Source of the DNA: Cephalotrichum gorgonifer
Lineage: Eukaryota; Ascomycota; Sordariomycetes; Microascales; Microascaceae
Reading direction: 5' to 3'
Length of the DNA: 64,000 bases
Assembly: GCA_900312665.1 (NCBI GenBank)
Contig: ONZQ02000006.1
Location: 391,981-455,980 of the forward strand
Positions within the stretch are counted from its first letter, which is position 1. Each line of letters opens with the position of its first letter. Below, in pieces: positions 10,734 to 23,345 of the stretch. The notes below the pieces were generated by a model. That model saw only the letters and a list, made by a program, of their open reading frames with translations, had not been told where the DNA came from and did not search any database. The translations under genes were made by a program, and so were the position numbers.

Positions 10734-12175
10734 ATGGATGGCATTATCCCAGAACAGCCCAGGAGCAAGTGCCTAGGGGCAGACTGTGAGAATGATGCCG
10801 GCTCTCTTCAATGTCCAACATGTCTAAAGCTGGATATGCACGATAGTTACTTCTGCTCCCAGGAGTGCTTTAAGAGGAACTGGGTTCGTTTTTTTTTTGG
10901 CACATCCTCGCCCTACCAGATCTTCGGGGCTGACGGACGGGTCTGGTGTTGTAGAACGAGCATAAGACACTGCACAAGAAGGCGCAAGACAAGGCGCAGA
11001 ATGGTAAATCTTTCTCTGTAAAGTACAAAAACCCAACCACTCCAAAGTATTGTCTCTAAAATGTGATACAGCTACCGGATTTCACAATCCCTTCCCGAAA
11101 TTCCCATTCACGGGCTCCGTCCGGCCCGTGTATCCCCTCTCTGCGAGGCGCGCCGTCCCCAAGTCCATAGCACATCCGGACTGGGCCGTGACGGGCATCC
11201 CGAGGGGCGAGGAGCGCTTGCACAGGACGAGGATCGAAATCCTAGACGCAAAGGGGCAGGAGGCGATGCGTAAGGTTTGCAGGTTAGCCCGGGAAGTACT
11301 GGACATCGCCGCTGCGGAGATTCGGCCTGGCGTCACCACGGACTACATCGACGAGGTCTGCCATAGGGCCTGCATAGAACGGGATGTAAGTACCCAACTC
11401 GTCCCAGAAATCACCCTTTGAACACTTCTAACCCCCGCCCCCTTTCCCCCCAAAGTCGTACCCTTCTCCTTTGAACTATAACCACTTCCCCAAATCGCTG
11501 TGTACCTCCCCGAACGAGATCGTCTGTCACGGGATACCCGACCAGCGAGTCCTCCTAGACGGCGACATCCTCAACCTCGACGTGTCGATCTACCACGGGG
11601 GCTACCACGCCGACCTGAACGAGACCTACTACGTGGGCGACCGGGCCCTGGCGGACCCGGACTCCGTCAGGGTCATCGAGACGACGCGCGAGTGCCTGGA
11701 CGAGGCCATCAAGCTCGTGAAGCCGGGCACGCCGATACGGGACTTCGGGGCCGTCATCGAGAAGCACGCCAGGTCCAGGGGCTGCCGCGTCGTCCCGACA
11801 TGGGGGGGCCACGGCATCAACACTGAGTTCCACCCCCCGCCGTGGATACCCCACTACGCCAAGAACAAGGCCGTGGGCGTGTGCAGGCCCGGGATGGCCT
11901 TCACGATCGAGCCCATACTCACGCTGGGGAAGACGAGGGAGGTCGAGTGGCCGGATAAGTGGACGAATGCGACTGCTGATGGCAAGCGGACTGCACAGTT
12001 TGGTGAGTTGTATCGCGAGAGAGAGGGAGAGAGAGAGAGATGGTCCGGTGCTAACTTGTGCGGTATAGAACACACTCTGCTTGTCACGGAGACGGGCGTC
12101 GAGGTCTTGACCGCGAGGAAGGAGGATTCCCCCGGTGGCCCAGTTCCGATGCCGCCGGCGCCTACCAATGGATAG
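10734..12175 (+). CDS. MAP1: Methionine aminopeptidase type 1
   Basis: Cytosolic dimetal enzyme that removes the initiator Met from nascent chains. Exons 10734-10883, 10955-11003, 11072-11385, 11456-12002 and 12069-12175 give 388 residues. The N-terminal zinc-binding region with CLGADCENDAGSLQCPTC and the later FCSQECFKRNW followed by NEHKTLHKK marks the ribosome-associated eukaryotic type 1 enzyme. The catalytic domain shows the usual ligands: SPNEIVCHGIPD, the two Asp in LNLDVSIYHGGYHADLNETY, a His in WGGHGINTEFHPPPWIPHY, Glu in FTIEPILTLG and Glu in FEHTLLVTETGVEVL. Intron 4 (12003-12068) is 66 nt with no stop in frame, so an unspliced reading would look continuous; splicing restores QFEHTLLV. 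It contains a GA-repeat. Confidence 0.95.
12003..12068 (+). other. Stop-free 66-nt intron with GA repeat in MAP1
   Basis: GTGAGT donor and TATAG acceptor. The length is a multiple of three and no in-frame stop occurs, so retention would insert 22 residues into the catalytic domain next to a metal-ligand strand. The interior is a (GA)-rich simple repeat at about 12017-12039. Confidence 0.8.
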
Positions 12176-14227
12176 CAGGTGCTACCGAGTGAAGCATCCG
12201 GCGCGCCACCCGACGCATGATTTTGTTAAGGTCCACCCGCACACGGCTGTGAAAAAGCTACGTTCGATTTTTGGAACCGAAGTTCAAAAGCGCGGGAATG
12301 TCATCGGTATGTCTACCCGGTATTTGCCAGCGGGAAAGACGCCCAGCAGCTGATACCGGGAAGATGGAACGGCAAACGATAGCGGAGCTGAAGGGGAAGC
12401 GCGAAGGCCGTGCGCCCTCCCAGGCCATATATGTATGTCCCTGGCCTTATACAGAGTAATAGAAGGAAACTCGATATGTACGGCAAGATAGGCGGGCAAT
12501 AGTCAAGTTCCCTTCCCCGTATTACATCCCGCAGAACCCACAGCCCGCACCTCTCAGCCCCCTTGAAGATTGTTACGTAGTACAGACGGAGATGGCACAG
12601 AGCCCGGCCGCGAATGCAACAAGCATTGGGGACTCCGCCGCCTCCGCAGCTGTTCGAACGGCCCGGTACAACAGAGAGTCAGAGAAAGGAGCTATGCTAA
12701 CCGGCCTGCCTGCCCCTGGCATGCACCGCTTATGTCCGGTGCGACGGCGCAAGGTAGGAATTCCCGTGAATCTGGGTCGCCAGTGCCGATGCCTCGGGGA
12801 GAGATAGGTAGGACCGCTCCGTGTGCCGGGGACAGTCCCGTCCCCCATAAGCCGCCTCCATGCAGTGCCTCCCTCCCGGGCGAAATTGGTATTCGTAACC
12901 ACCCACCCACTCCCCCAGTTAGGGGTTACCGCACCTATAGCCGTTCCCAACTGTAGGGCCGCATCGAGATTCGCCCAACTGTTTCTCACCTGCCGGCCCA
13001 ACCTCATCTCCGCCGCCATCCGGCAAAATACAAACCCCCTCCTCACTAGACGGGTATATCCCGTCCCCCTTCTCTCCCCTCTTTCCGCCCCCTTTCAAAG
13101 TAATACGTGCGCAATAGCCGTGGCGACAGGTCGACCTCCTTAGACGCGTAACCATCACGGCGTAGGTCGTTACATACCATGAGTGCTGGGAGTCCACCCT
13201 ACCACGTTTCACATTGACCCGCTCGCCGGTCCTCACGGTCCCGGTCGATATACCGATCCCGAAGGCGGCCGCCGACCTCGTTCCCACGCACACGGCTTCA
13301 CAGGGGCTTGTAGTTATGTCTTTGCAAGATTATATTGCATCTAACGTCCCACAACAACTGCAAACTCACCATCTCAATCTTGAGACGGGTTGACTCCCCC
13401 CCACCTAAACATGCGCCCGCTTTGTACAACTCCCCCCCTCGCCCGTGTCTCCTGCTTATGCTAGAATTCTTGCGATCCTCCCAAGCTACTCCCACTCCGC
13501 CCCGCCCACCCTAAAAAAGCAGTTAAAGACTCATGGTAACCAATACCCGTAAAACGCCTGCCGAGTTTCGCCTCCGGCTGCGATGTAGATGCCCGCCGCC
13601 CAACGTCCGACCCGCCTGTTCCCACCTTCACCAAGTGTAAACATGTTACCCCGTTGCTTAGTTTCATATCGTCGGTTAAAGAAAGAAGAAGAAAAAAGGT
13701 ATGGTATAGTATATCCCATGGCTCATCGGTGTACTCCCGAGGATGTACTGCCGCGGCCCCAAAACAAAGGAAAAACGGATGTCGTGTGGCAGGGTCTTGA
13801 GAGCAAGACTCGTAAGAGTTTAGGAGCCCCTAACCTATCGAGGTGTGAGGGGCGGGTGAAGTAGAAAGAGGTGGATCCGAACAAGTCCGGCTCGAGGGAG
13901 AAGCGTCGTGTCGGTTCATTAGTTGTAATGGGTAGGTTCGGTAGTGTAAGTCGATGCCCGGTAATGGCTTGTGGGCATTCATTTGTGAGTCGAGGATTGT
14001 TTAGATCTCGATGCGAGTATGAGCTTGGAATGCCTTGGGGCGTATCTGGTATTGGAGAAGCACGACTTAGCCCGGAGCTGACGTGCCTCGTCCCTGAAAA
14101 TTAAGGGACCCCAATTAGAGAGCTCAAAAGAGCCCGGGCCGTATTAGGAGGGACGAGGCTGGGTTGGCGGCTCGCGTGGTAGGTAACTGAGTGACTTGAT
14201 GGCGCAGAGTACCTTACCCCAGGCGTT
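12176..14227. other. Intergenic, about 2 kb between converging genes
   Basis: MAP1 and PNG1 converge on this stretch. No gene recognised. Open frames of 71-157 codons overlap on both strands around 12570-13050 but show no motif and no consistent third-position bias. Confidence 0.45.
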
Positions 14228-15715
14228 TCAAGGCAAATCCCTTCGGGCGGACGGATCCTGGGGGTTGAATCCCTGGTATTGGTTGTTCCTCGCATCCTCA
14301 CTCGATGCCAACCATCCCATATTGGGGCCCGCCTGTGCTGGCTGCTCTGCCGGCCGCTTCGTATCGTCACCACCAGGACCGGAGCCATTGCCGCCATTGT
14401 GGTTGGGCCCGCACCCGCCAGGGACAAGGTTTGTGACAGCCTGTGCGATGGAGGCAACGACGAAACCCCTAAACTCGCGGTCCTCCCTGTGGTCCTCCTT
14501 CTGCAGGCGGAACCTCTCGTCCTTGCTCATGTTGGCTCGGCGGATGTTGCGGATCTCCTGCATGATGAAGAGCATGACTTCCTCGGGGCAGCGATTGCGA
14601 GGGAGAGCGAAGTCGGACTTGCGTACGTAGCGGCGGGTAACGTCGGTCGCACCATCGATGGAGAATGCCACACAATATGACATCTTCTTCCCCCACCCCT
14701 CGGTGTAGAGCCTGGGATTATCCCACACCTCCTCGACGGGGTCGACGTGCACCCATCGCTGCTGATGCTCAGAGTAGACCTCCGTCCACACATGGTCCTC
14801 TGCGTTCCATACCCACCGCACCCTGCCGCCAACGGCTCGGCATAGCATGCTGAAGCAGTTCGCCCATTCGCCCACTCGCCCACGCCGGGTTTGGAGAAGC
14901 CTCCACACGTCGCCGAATCGAGGGAATCGCTCGAAAGCCCCGCAGTCGGCGGAAGAACAGCGGTATAGTTCGACCCGTAGAGCACCGCAAGCACTCTCAT
15001 CCGGAGTTGGGGCGGCCATTCCGTGCGCGATCGTCGGCGAGAGGCATACGGGGCACGGAGGGTTATTCACCCACGTGAAGAACGATCGCTTGAACCATCT
15101 GGCCAAATTGTTAGCAACTCTGCAGCAACCAAGGCCTCTCCAGCCGGGGTATTAGTGAGAGAGCACGTACCTTAGAAGCGCCCGGACGACGCAGTCCTGG
15201 TATCCCCACTCAGGCTTGCTTTTACCCAAACTCTCGGCCTGGGCCCGCAAGATCTGCGTTTCCTCCTCCGCTTCGCTATATATCCGGTCGAGCGGTATAA
15301 TCTGCAAGGCCTCGTCTAGCAGGCCGGGGTTCTCGTATTTCGTCGGTGTCAGCGAAAGGCTGATCATCAGGCTGCGGAACTTTTGGGATGCGGCGTCGTT
15401 GGCATCGGGCGGCGTCGGGATCACAGGTAGGTGTCGGATCGAGGAGTAGGAGGGCGGGGTGGAGTGGCCGTGTGATGTGGACGGCCTCCCAGACGAGTTG
15501 GAGGCGGCGCCCCGAATGTTAGTGCTCGAGGCACATTCTCGCGGTGACGGCGAGGCTAATCGGCGGGGAGTCGACCGTAGTTCGTTCATGCGCTTATCGC
15601 GCAGTAGCGACTCGAATCGTACCCTCAAGTCCCGGGCCCATTCTTCGTCGAAGTCCTGGCCGCCCTGTCGGGACTGAGTTGGGGGCTGGTCGAAGGGTGG
15701 CCGCTGGCCCGCCAT
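14228..15715 (-). CDS. PNG1: Peptide:N-glycanase (PNG1 transglutaminase-like protein)
   Basis: Cytosolic enzyme family that strips N-glycans from misfolded glycoproteins exported from the ER. Exons 15171-15715 and 14228-15098 give 471 residues. The core starts at RWFKRSFFTWVNNPPCPVC. The zinc site has Cys at about 197, 200, 229 and 234. The catalytic triad is visible as Cys263 (RVGEWANCFSMLCRAVG), His284 (NAEDHVWTEVYSEHQQRW) and Asp301 (RWVHVDPVEEVWDNP), followed by GWGKKMSYCVAFSIDGATDV. The N-terminal 130 residues and the C-terminal 60 are low-complexity, and I see no PUB or PAW domain, as usual in fungi. From memory, the Neurospora crassa homologue was reported as catalytically dead; here all three triad residues are present. 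Confidence 0.94.
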
Positions 15716-18700
15716 GGTTGTGGGGGTTCTTAAGCCGTCTAGCTCTCGAGTGTTGTGAGATGGACCTGACTTCGGCGCTGTTTCTCACTGATTCGAAGAG
15801 AGCAATGTGGCAAATTGCTCCCTTACCAGGCCGTAGCGCGCTGGGTGATGAGTGTATGGCGCGAGCCTGGATTGAGTTGGTAGCCAGAGTGGGCGGGTAT
15901 TCGAGTGTGATGGTTATCGATCTCCAAGATGTGAGGGAGACAATCGGAGGCGCTGATGGCCGGCGGAATCAAGAGAATGAATGGTATTGTTTGGCTCGAA
16001 TGGTCTCCTCGTCGCTTAAAGTATTCGGCTGATGTCGACCTAGTTTGCCGTCTCGGCACTTCGACTCTTCGCGGTCACTGTGACGGCGAGCGGATTGAGG
16101 AGATTGCAAGGGTCGGGAGGGTCTAGTCAGTGAAGGGTCAACCGGCCCAAAAAACGTCGTCGTCGTTCGCTCGTCGCTTTGTCGATATTACTGTGAGGTT
16201 TGTTAAGAGGAGAGGATAGGGTAAGGGAGAAACCGTGGCGACGGGGCGATCGATCGTCGGGTTGTCGATGGAGGTGTGTGAGTCGGGTATATGTTGGGGC
16301 GGAAAGAGCAGCGCACGACCAAGGGTCGACCAAGGGGAATAAAGGGAAATGCGGCAGGGGAGTGACGCCTGGAGGGTGGTGGTGGTGAGGTGGACTTGGG
16401 ACTTGGGTGTGGGCTTGTGGGGGTCGAGGAGTGGAAGATGTCGAGGCATACGCGTAAGCTGCGAGATAATAGCCAATCAGGAGCCGTGGTTCATTTACAC
16501 TTGCCAGTTGGTCCCAATTTGCTGTGTGTACAGGTACTTGTCCCTCCCAGCAATGAGTTCTTGGACTAAAGAAAAAGATAATTCTAGCCCCAGTTGTGGT
16601 GCTTCCAGCGCCTATTAAGTAACAACCCTTCAGCCTAGGTTGTCGTAAAAGTCGTAATTCATTCGTACGTCGCCAGTCGTCCCCGAGTCGTCATTCCCAT
16701 CCCATCCCATGAGGGTACCGTCCCGTACTCACTCGTCAGCTGGAAAGGCCTGCGCAAGACGTATTTCGCTTTCGTATCACATATACGGAGGTTGATCACC
16801 GTTCCATCCATCGGCAAAACTGGCGTACTTGTACTTGTAAACTCTACTGCCGTCCTCGCCATCTGCATGTACTCGTACGAGAAATGGATGCGTACGCAAT
16901 GAGATCTATAAACTAGGCTTTAATGTTCTGGCAGGAGCTCACCCTTCCGGGGTAAATATTGATCTTGACGTTACTAACTACTGGTATTGTATTCGGTGAG
17001 GCACACTTGGGTATAGCATGGACACAAGTTGGCCACACATACGAATGTATAAAATCTTGGGGTTTCGTTTGGTAATAGTTAAGGGACTTGTCGCGCCCAG
17101 CGTATTGGACGCGCACGCTTGTTCAGATGTCGGACGAAATCTAGGACATGGAGTCTCCAGTGGCAAACGCGGCACAGGGCCATGTCCATGCCCATGCCTG
17201 CTAGTACTACTGGGCCCCGCACAGGCGGGAGAGAACAGGAACTTGTACCGATACCCGCGGCTGGTGGTCGCACCGCGCAGTGCGGTACCTGAACCTTGCC
17301 CACCATTACGCCATCCCGCAAAACCCTTGTACCCTTTACTCCGCACTTTCCACACGCCTACTCCGCCCACAGCCCTCCAGGAGGGAGGGGCGATGACGAG
17401 GCTTTGACTTCCCGATCGGGTATGGCCCCTTCGTGGCGAAGTGTGTCTCAACCTTGAGCCCCCAGACAGGCCATGACGACCCTGGCTGGTGATGGCGATG
17501 GCATGGCGACAGACAGAGACGATCTGCTTAGTATCATCGGTACGAGTACTTACATATACGCTCGTCATATAACTACATTTATGTCCATTATTTCCCAGCC
17601 CGAACTGTCGGCTGCGAGCCGTTATATCGTCCTCATTTTCGCAGCTTGGCGGCGCCGGAGGCGGCCGGGGGGGTCCATGCCGGCCCAGCTTAGTTAAGCA
17701 CGCTACTCAGTACAGCCATTAAGCATCACTTGTACGAGTCAGGAAATGCTTGAGATTCCAACAGGCAGCCATTCGTTCGTTTGGGGAAGAATCCGAAAAA
17801 CGCCAAGACATTTGCTCGTAACACTTAACCCTCAACCGGGGTGTGGACAGCTGAGTTGAGGCAACATGATCTCCAGCCTATTTCTCCATCATTCGCAGCG
17901 AGGAAGGATGCCTTGTGGAAGTTGTTACCATTCTCGCCACCTAAACCCGAGTTGACGCGTCCTGGATCATTAACACGCCCTCACGGGAGCTGAACCGTCA
18001 GTGGGAGGCGAAATCCGATCATCCCGATCCCATGCTCCCTCTCCGAAAAATAAGAAAAAAAAAGTCCGAGCCGCCCATACGGCGATACGCGGTCAAGTAC
18101 GAGATTTGACAGGCGTGCCCTGCTTCGTCAGCCGACGACGCCGCGTGGAAAGAAGAAGGCCGACGGTATTCTATCTCCACACTTGCTTCATTTTTTTGTT
18201 GGGAGCCTGCCTTGACGACTCTGAGATGGGGGTACAGGGCATTTCTCCAGCTCAAAACCAGGACTAAACCATGCAATCAGGGTTATCCAGCGTCCTGCTC
18301 GCACAAGCTGCGTGGTACGAGCCAACCCAAAGGATCGAACAAACCCCAAGCTGGGGTTTTGATGACGTTGTCTCACCTTAGTGGCCCATGGCCACGCACT
18401 CACAAAACTCACACCTTATATCACAGGCTTGAGCCTCGTGGCTTCCGGCTGTTCTCGGGGGGTACTGGTCCGACGGAGCACGGGATCCCCCTTGGGCCCT
18501 GGGTATGACTGCGGGCTCATTGTCAAAGCATGTGAGGCCCCTTACCGGTAAGATCAGACTATCCGGGGTCGGTGCGATGGAATCCTATGCACATCGTCTG
18601 TGCCGTCTCTGGTATTCCACGTTGAGCGGAGCCACCCCTTTGTCCAACAAAGTCTGTGAAGAGACCACCACATACGACTTGACTACCTCGAGCGGGCCAC

Positions 18701-20646
18701 GTGGACTGTGCCGCCATTTACAAGTGCATATGGAGCCCAAGGTCGAGATACCTTTTTTGTCCGAGGGGGTCTTCAGGGGACCCAGCATGACTGTGATATA
18801 CTGACGCCTTGCGACTGGCAAAGTTCAATCCGAAGGACAGCCTGGTTCGCCAAGGAGGCGCCGGTACGCTCATCAGATGGATTAGTAGGCTCGCCATCCT
18901 GTGTTCCTTGTGCGCAGGCGCAATAATACGCCGTCGTCTCATTCCATCCGTCGGGGACATTCATGGCGCCATAGGGTCTTCACCAGCGTCTGCTGTGCCA
19001 GGCTCCCCCTCCCCACAGACACACTCTCATCCTGAAAGACCCGTCACCCAAGGCAAATGGTCTCTACACCGTTATACGCTCCCATCCGCTGTTGTACATG
19101 TACTTCTCTTCAAACTTAGGCCAGATCTGGCTAAACATGGAAAAGGACGCTTGTCTACCCCCCCCCCTCCCCATATCAAATGTTGGGGGTCGTTGGATGC
19201 TAACGACGCGGCACTGCGTACTGATACGACATACGAGGATAACGCGTGAGGTCTACTTCGATGATCCGGTACCGGCATCAGCCGGGATTCGACAGGGATG
19301 AGGTAGGTGGAACACATCTCCGCTGAATATGGCGGATACCTCACATGGGTTCAGAAACAGATCTCCTTGATAACTACGAGTTTCCCAAGGTTGTTGCAGC
19401 CTCGAACGTTTTGTCTCTCCCGTTTTCGCGTCCGGTTCACTTCCTTCCCGGATTTTCGAGGCGATCCATACCCGTCTCATTCGTTCTTTATACAAGTAAA
19501 TTGAATTGTCGGTCGAAACAGGAAGGGACAAAGGGGGAGGGTGGGTTGTGGGTGTGAGAATATAGACTGACGACGAACGAGGTGACGCGTCATCCACTCC
19601 GTCGGTAATTTTTTTTCTTGCTCTGTTGTTTCTTTCCCCGTCCGGGAACCTTACAAAAGGATAAGTACTCACAATGCGAGTAATCTCGATGAGACTACAA
19701 TTTGTGTAGAGAACCGTTGTTTTTAGTGATCGACCTATTTAAAGGTTTTGGCTTGCGCGTTTTGCTCGAATCCGGTAATTTGCACTTCCTCGCAGACGAC
19801 TTGTAAGTCGTGGAGTAATACGTGATTGATCGTCCTCTGTCCCAGTTGGATCTCCTCACTCTCGCTGACAGGCTCGCACTTTCGACCAACCATGGAACCT
19901 CGCGTTTATTGGGGGCTGTTTCTAAGTCGTGCGTGTGTGTCTCTAAGCCCTGAGCCCCGGGTTTTGCGTGTCAACGGGAAACGATTTGGGGAAGGGGTGT
20001 CATCAGGTCTGAGAGCAGGCGGACCGGTGGAGCCAGATGTAAGTCGCCTGTCGACCTCCGCCTTTTTTTGCACTTAAGATCCTGGTCGAGGAGAAAGACC
20101 CTGGTCACGGGCGACTCCACAACCCCACGCTGTCATTAACCTGATGGGCCTGACACTTGGGCCTGGGGACTCCTGTCAACCTCTCCATAGTCGCCAAGGG
20201 ACTCGTACTTATATTCCGCACTGGTACTACTCGCACGTACTCGCATTGAGTCCGTCTGGTGCCGTGACGGAAAAAAGGGCTCACATGTAGCCTCCAAGGG
20301 GCCGGCCTCCTTGATGATAGCTGTACCGTGAGGTTGTCGATGACCTCCCTTATGACCTCTCATGGAGCGATCGGCGTGGACTCATGTAATTGCCGAGGAC
20401 AACTGCGACCAGCTACGTCACGGCTGGTTCTACTCCAAAAGATAGAAGCCACCTCCGGGTAGACATCTTCGTGCTGCTCATCCCCTCGAACGCTATACGC
20501 GTCGCCAGGCTTTTCAGATCAACTTGTAAAAAAATCAAGATGTATTCAACGCTAGTACTTCGTACATGACAACAGCATCCCACGCCCATCCCCATCTTTT
20601 TAGACAAGACGGGGAACTTGGTGCCCAAGACCTCCCCGTCACGCAC
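15716..20646. other. Large gene-free stretch, about 4.9 kb
   Basis: The longest gap in the window. No coding region, tRNA or transposon recognised on either strand. The longest frame (minus, 16978-17568, 196 codons) has no motif and no coding-like third-position bias. Seen in it: a perfect 8-bp-arm hairpin at 18341-18359, overlapping TACTTGTA copies at 16826-16839, and TACAAGTA at 19491-19498. A non-coding RNA, a lineage-specific gene or decayed repeats could be here unnoticed. Confidence 0.5.
18341..18359. repeat. Perfect short inverted repeat
   Basis: AAACCCCA-AGC-TGGGGTTT: 8-bp perfect arms around a 3-nt loop, inside the gene-free stretch. Could be chance or a hairpin in an unknown transcript. 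Confidence 0.5.
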
Positions 20647-23345
20647 TTAGTAGTACGTCTTCTCCTTATCGTCCCCGTACCTCACCGGCAGGTCAATCTG
20701 CCAGAGCGGTCTCTCGACGAGGGCAACCTCTACCTTGGACCCCTCCTCGCCGATGGGTGCGATCCCTAGTATAGGCCTGAACTTGGTCACCAGGTGCCAC
20801 CGGTCCCCGCCGTCGCCCGGCGACTCCTCCGACTCCTCTGCCCCCTCGGCCTCCCTCAGTGTCTGCAGCTCACCGCGGTGCGCGAGCCCGACATCCTCGT
20901 CATCCTCCTCGCTAATATCCATCTCGTCGTCATCGTGCCGAGCGTCGTTGCTCAGCACGCGCGGCTCCTTCGACGCCCCGTCGAACTTGTAGACCTTGTG
21001 AGGGCCCAGGGCCCCCACCTGCATCTTGCTTCCCGCGCCATGGTCCTTCGTCGCCCTCTTGCGCTTCTGGCTCTGGGAAGGAGTGATCTTGGTATCAAGG
21101 GTTATGTTCAGCTTGAATACAAAGCTGGGTCCGTATATGAACGCGCAGGGCCCGTTCCACACCACCCCCATTGCGGAGTCCCGGATATCGAGCACCTGGG
21201 GAGGCATCTGGGCCCTCTTGTTCCGCCGGGCCCAGTCCGTCAAGGTGCCTTGGAGCGGGTTGAACGTAAGTACCTCGAACGGTGTGGTGACGGCGAGTAG
21301 GGTGTAGTCGTCATGCGATTTAACCGCGCCGTTCTCCGCGTTACCATTCATCATCGGCTGACGAGGCACATCGGGTGAGAAGGACAATACGACGGGGGTC
21401 GACGACAGCTTCGGCAGTTGGCTAGCTGCGGGATTGCGAACCCACTTCTCCCTGCTTTGTGACGCACCATTGGGGATCTGTCCGTCAACATCGCTATCGT
21501 CATCGCTATCGTCATCCGACGAAGAAGAGGTGTCCTCTCCACTCTCTATCCCGTTTTCAGTTGCCTCGCTAGGGTCGCGTAGGATCCAGGTGTCGATGAA
21601 TCCCGCAAGGTCGACCGTTGCCAGCATTCGGCTATCGGGTGAGAAACAGGTTTTTGTAATGCTCCGATTGTACGAGCCCAGTCCTCCGAGCAGCTTGTGC
21701 TTGGGTACGTCTCGAGGCAGGCGTTTTAGCCTCTGGATCTTCCGAGGGGGTAATAGCCCGGTCGAGTCTTCGGTTAGGGATATTCTCGCGATCGAAACTA
21801 AGGTGCCCTCCGTCACAATAGATAGCCACTTCCCGTCGGGGGAGATAGTCAGACCCGCCGCTCCAACCTCGGCGAACGCGGTCGGGAGTTTGATTTCAGT
21901 TATCCCCACTTCCTTGGGCACAGTCGGGTTGTTGTGATGAAGACGCCACGCCCTGATGCCAGAGGCCGAAGAAGCAGCCAGGAAAGTGCCGTCGGGGCTG
22001 ATGACTGCGGAAGAGAGGTTGGACTCCGTCTTGACAACAATCTTCTTGAGCAGCTTGCGATTCCTGTTGAGCTCCGACTCGTCGACGTTGTCGCGCATGG
22101 CATCAACCGACTCTCGGAACAGCCAGATGCGAATCTCTTGGTTCCACCAGCTCACCATGAATCTTGCCTTCACGGCGCCGGCGAGCGCCGGCTGTTGTGG
22201 CAGATGAGAGAGTCGTCGATGGTTCTCTAGACCGATTTCCTTCATGGGGAGAACGACGGGAGCACCATCAGGGCCTTAGGGATATATAGTTAGCGGCCGT
22301 ATTACTGCAAGCAGAGCAAGGGATGATAGGTCCTACCTCCTGACACGACAACGTTCTTGCTCCCGCTCGCGAATGAGGCCATGGCCTTCACGTCGTGGTC
22401 GTGATACCGTCGGCTCCAAACCTTGCCCCAGCGACCGCTACCAGTAAGCTTCTTGTAGAAGATGGTTTTCTTATCCATTCCACCACTGACGATCACCGAC
22501 GCGTCGGCGCTGACCGCCAGGCTAAGGGCATCGGAGTCATGACTCTGTAACCGCTGGGTCAGGGTAAACGTCTTCCCGTCCCATATGCAAATCTGCCCGG
22601 TGGAATCGGCAGAGACAATGTCGCCGTCGGGAAGGCACTTCACAGACCATACTATGATGTCCTTTGAACCGCCGGCAAGGTCTGATCCGAGCGACATCGT
22701 CTTCAGCAACATTCCCTTCCTCAGGTCGTAGATGCGAATCGTGCTATCGGAGCATCCGACGACGGCCATGTGCCGGTTGGGGAATGATATGCTGAGTAGC
22801 TGGTGCTTCTTCGCTTGAGACCGGACAAGAACCTTGTCGAATCTCAGGGTATCGTCCTCGATCGAGTAGCTGATGAGCTCGCCCTTTATCGTTCCGGCGA
22901 TGAGCCTGGTGGTCTGGTGATGGGACGACAGATCGGAGCCAGGCTTGGATCCCTTCTTCGCCGGGACAGGCTGCGCGGCGAGGCACCAGATCTCGCCGTG
23001 GTTTCCGGTGGCATGGCGCTTGGGCACACCCTTGACGAGGTCCCACTCGGTGATGGTCGAGCTGGACCCGATGCTGAACAGACGAAGCCGGCCGGGGACA
23101 GTCTTGTCATCCGAGAGTTTCTGGTCGGGTTCGGCCACCCATACTAGGCCGTCAACGCTCCTGTCGAGTCCGCCGTGTATGATTTTCTCCTGGAGCCACG
23201 CGCCATTGAGTGGGTTCCAAATCTCGATGTCGCCATTGTCCCGACCAACGGCGAGGCGCGAGTTGGTTGGATGGGGCGGAGAGAAGGCGAGAGCGTTGAT
23301 TGGGGCCGGGGGGAAGAGCACGAAACGACAGCGGTGGATATCCAT
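20647..23345 (-). CDS. UTP4: U3 snoRNP / t-UTP subunit Utp4 (cirhin homologue)
   Basis: WD40 scaffold of the t-UTP (UTP-A) complex of the small-subunit processome, which starts 18S pre-rRNA processing in the nucleolus. Exons 22337-23345 and 20647-22274 give 878 residues. The N-terminus MDIHRCRFVLFPPAPINALA, followed by RLAVGRDNGDIEIWNPLNG, is the typical Utp4 opening. About a dozen WD repeats follow (for example DSTIRIYDLRKG, GQICIWDGKTFTL, SGGMDKKTIFYKK and ISPDGTFLAASSASGIRAW). A Ser/Asp-rich acidic loop lies at about residues 575-600 and a second acidic segment (DEMDISEEDDEDVG) near the C-terminus. The frame extends well upstream of 23345, but the ATG there matches the family start. It faces NPT1 across about 1 kb. 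Confidence 0.93.

Noticed and set aside
12570..13046. Overlapping open frames on both strands (128 and 157 codons)
   Set aside because: They overlap each other, lack recognisable domains, and neither shows consistent codon bias.
16978..17568. 196-codon minus-strand open frame in the gene-free stretch
   Set aside because: No motif, Arg/Ser/Gly-rich random composition, no G/C third-position bias; length is within chance for this base composition.
19740..19790. tRNA B-box-like CTCGAATCC
   Set aside because: No matching A box, acceptor stem or cloverleaf could be assembled around it.
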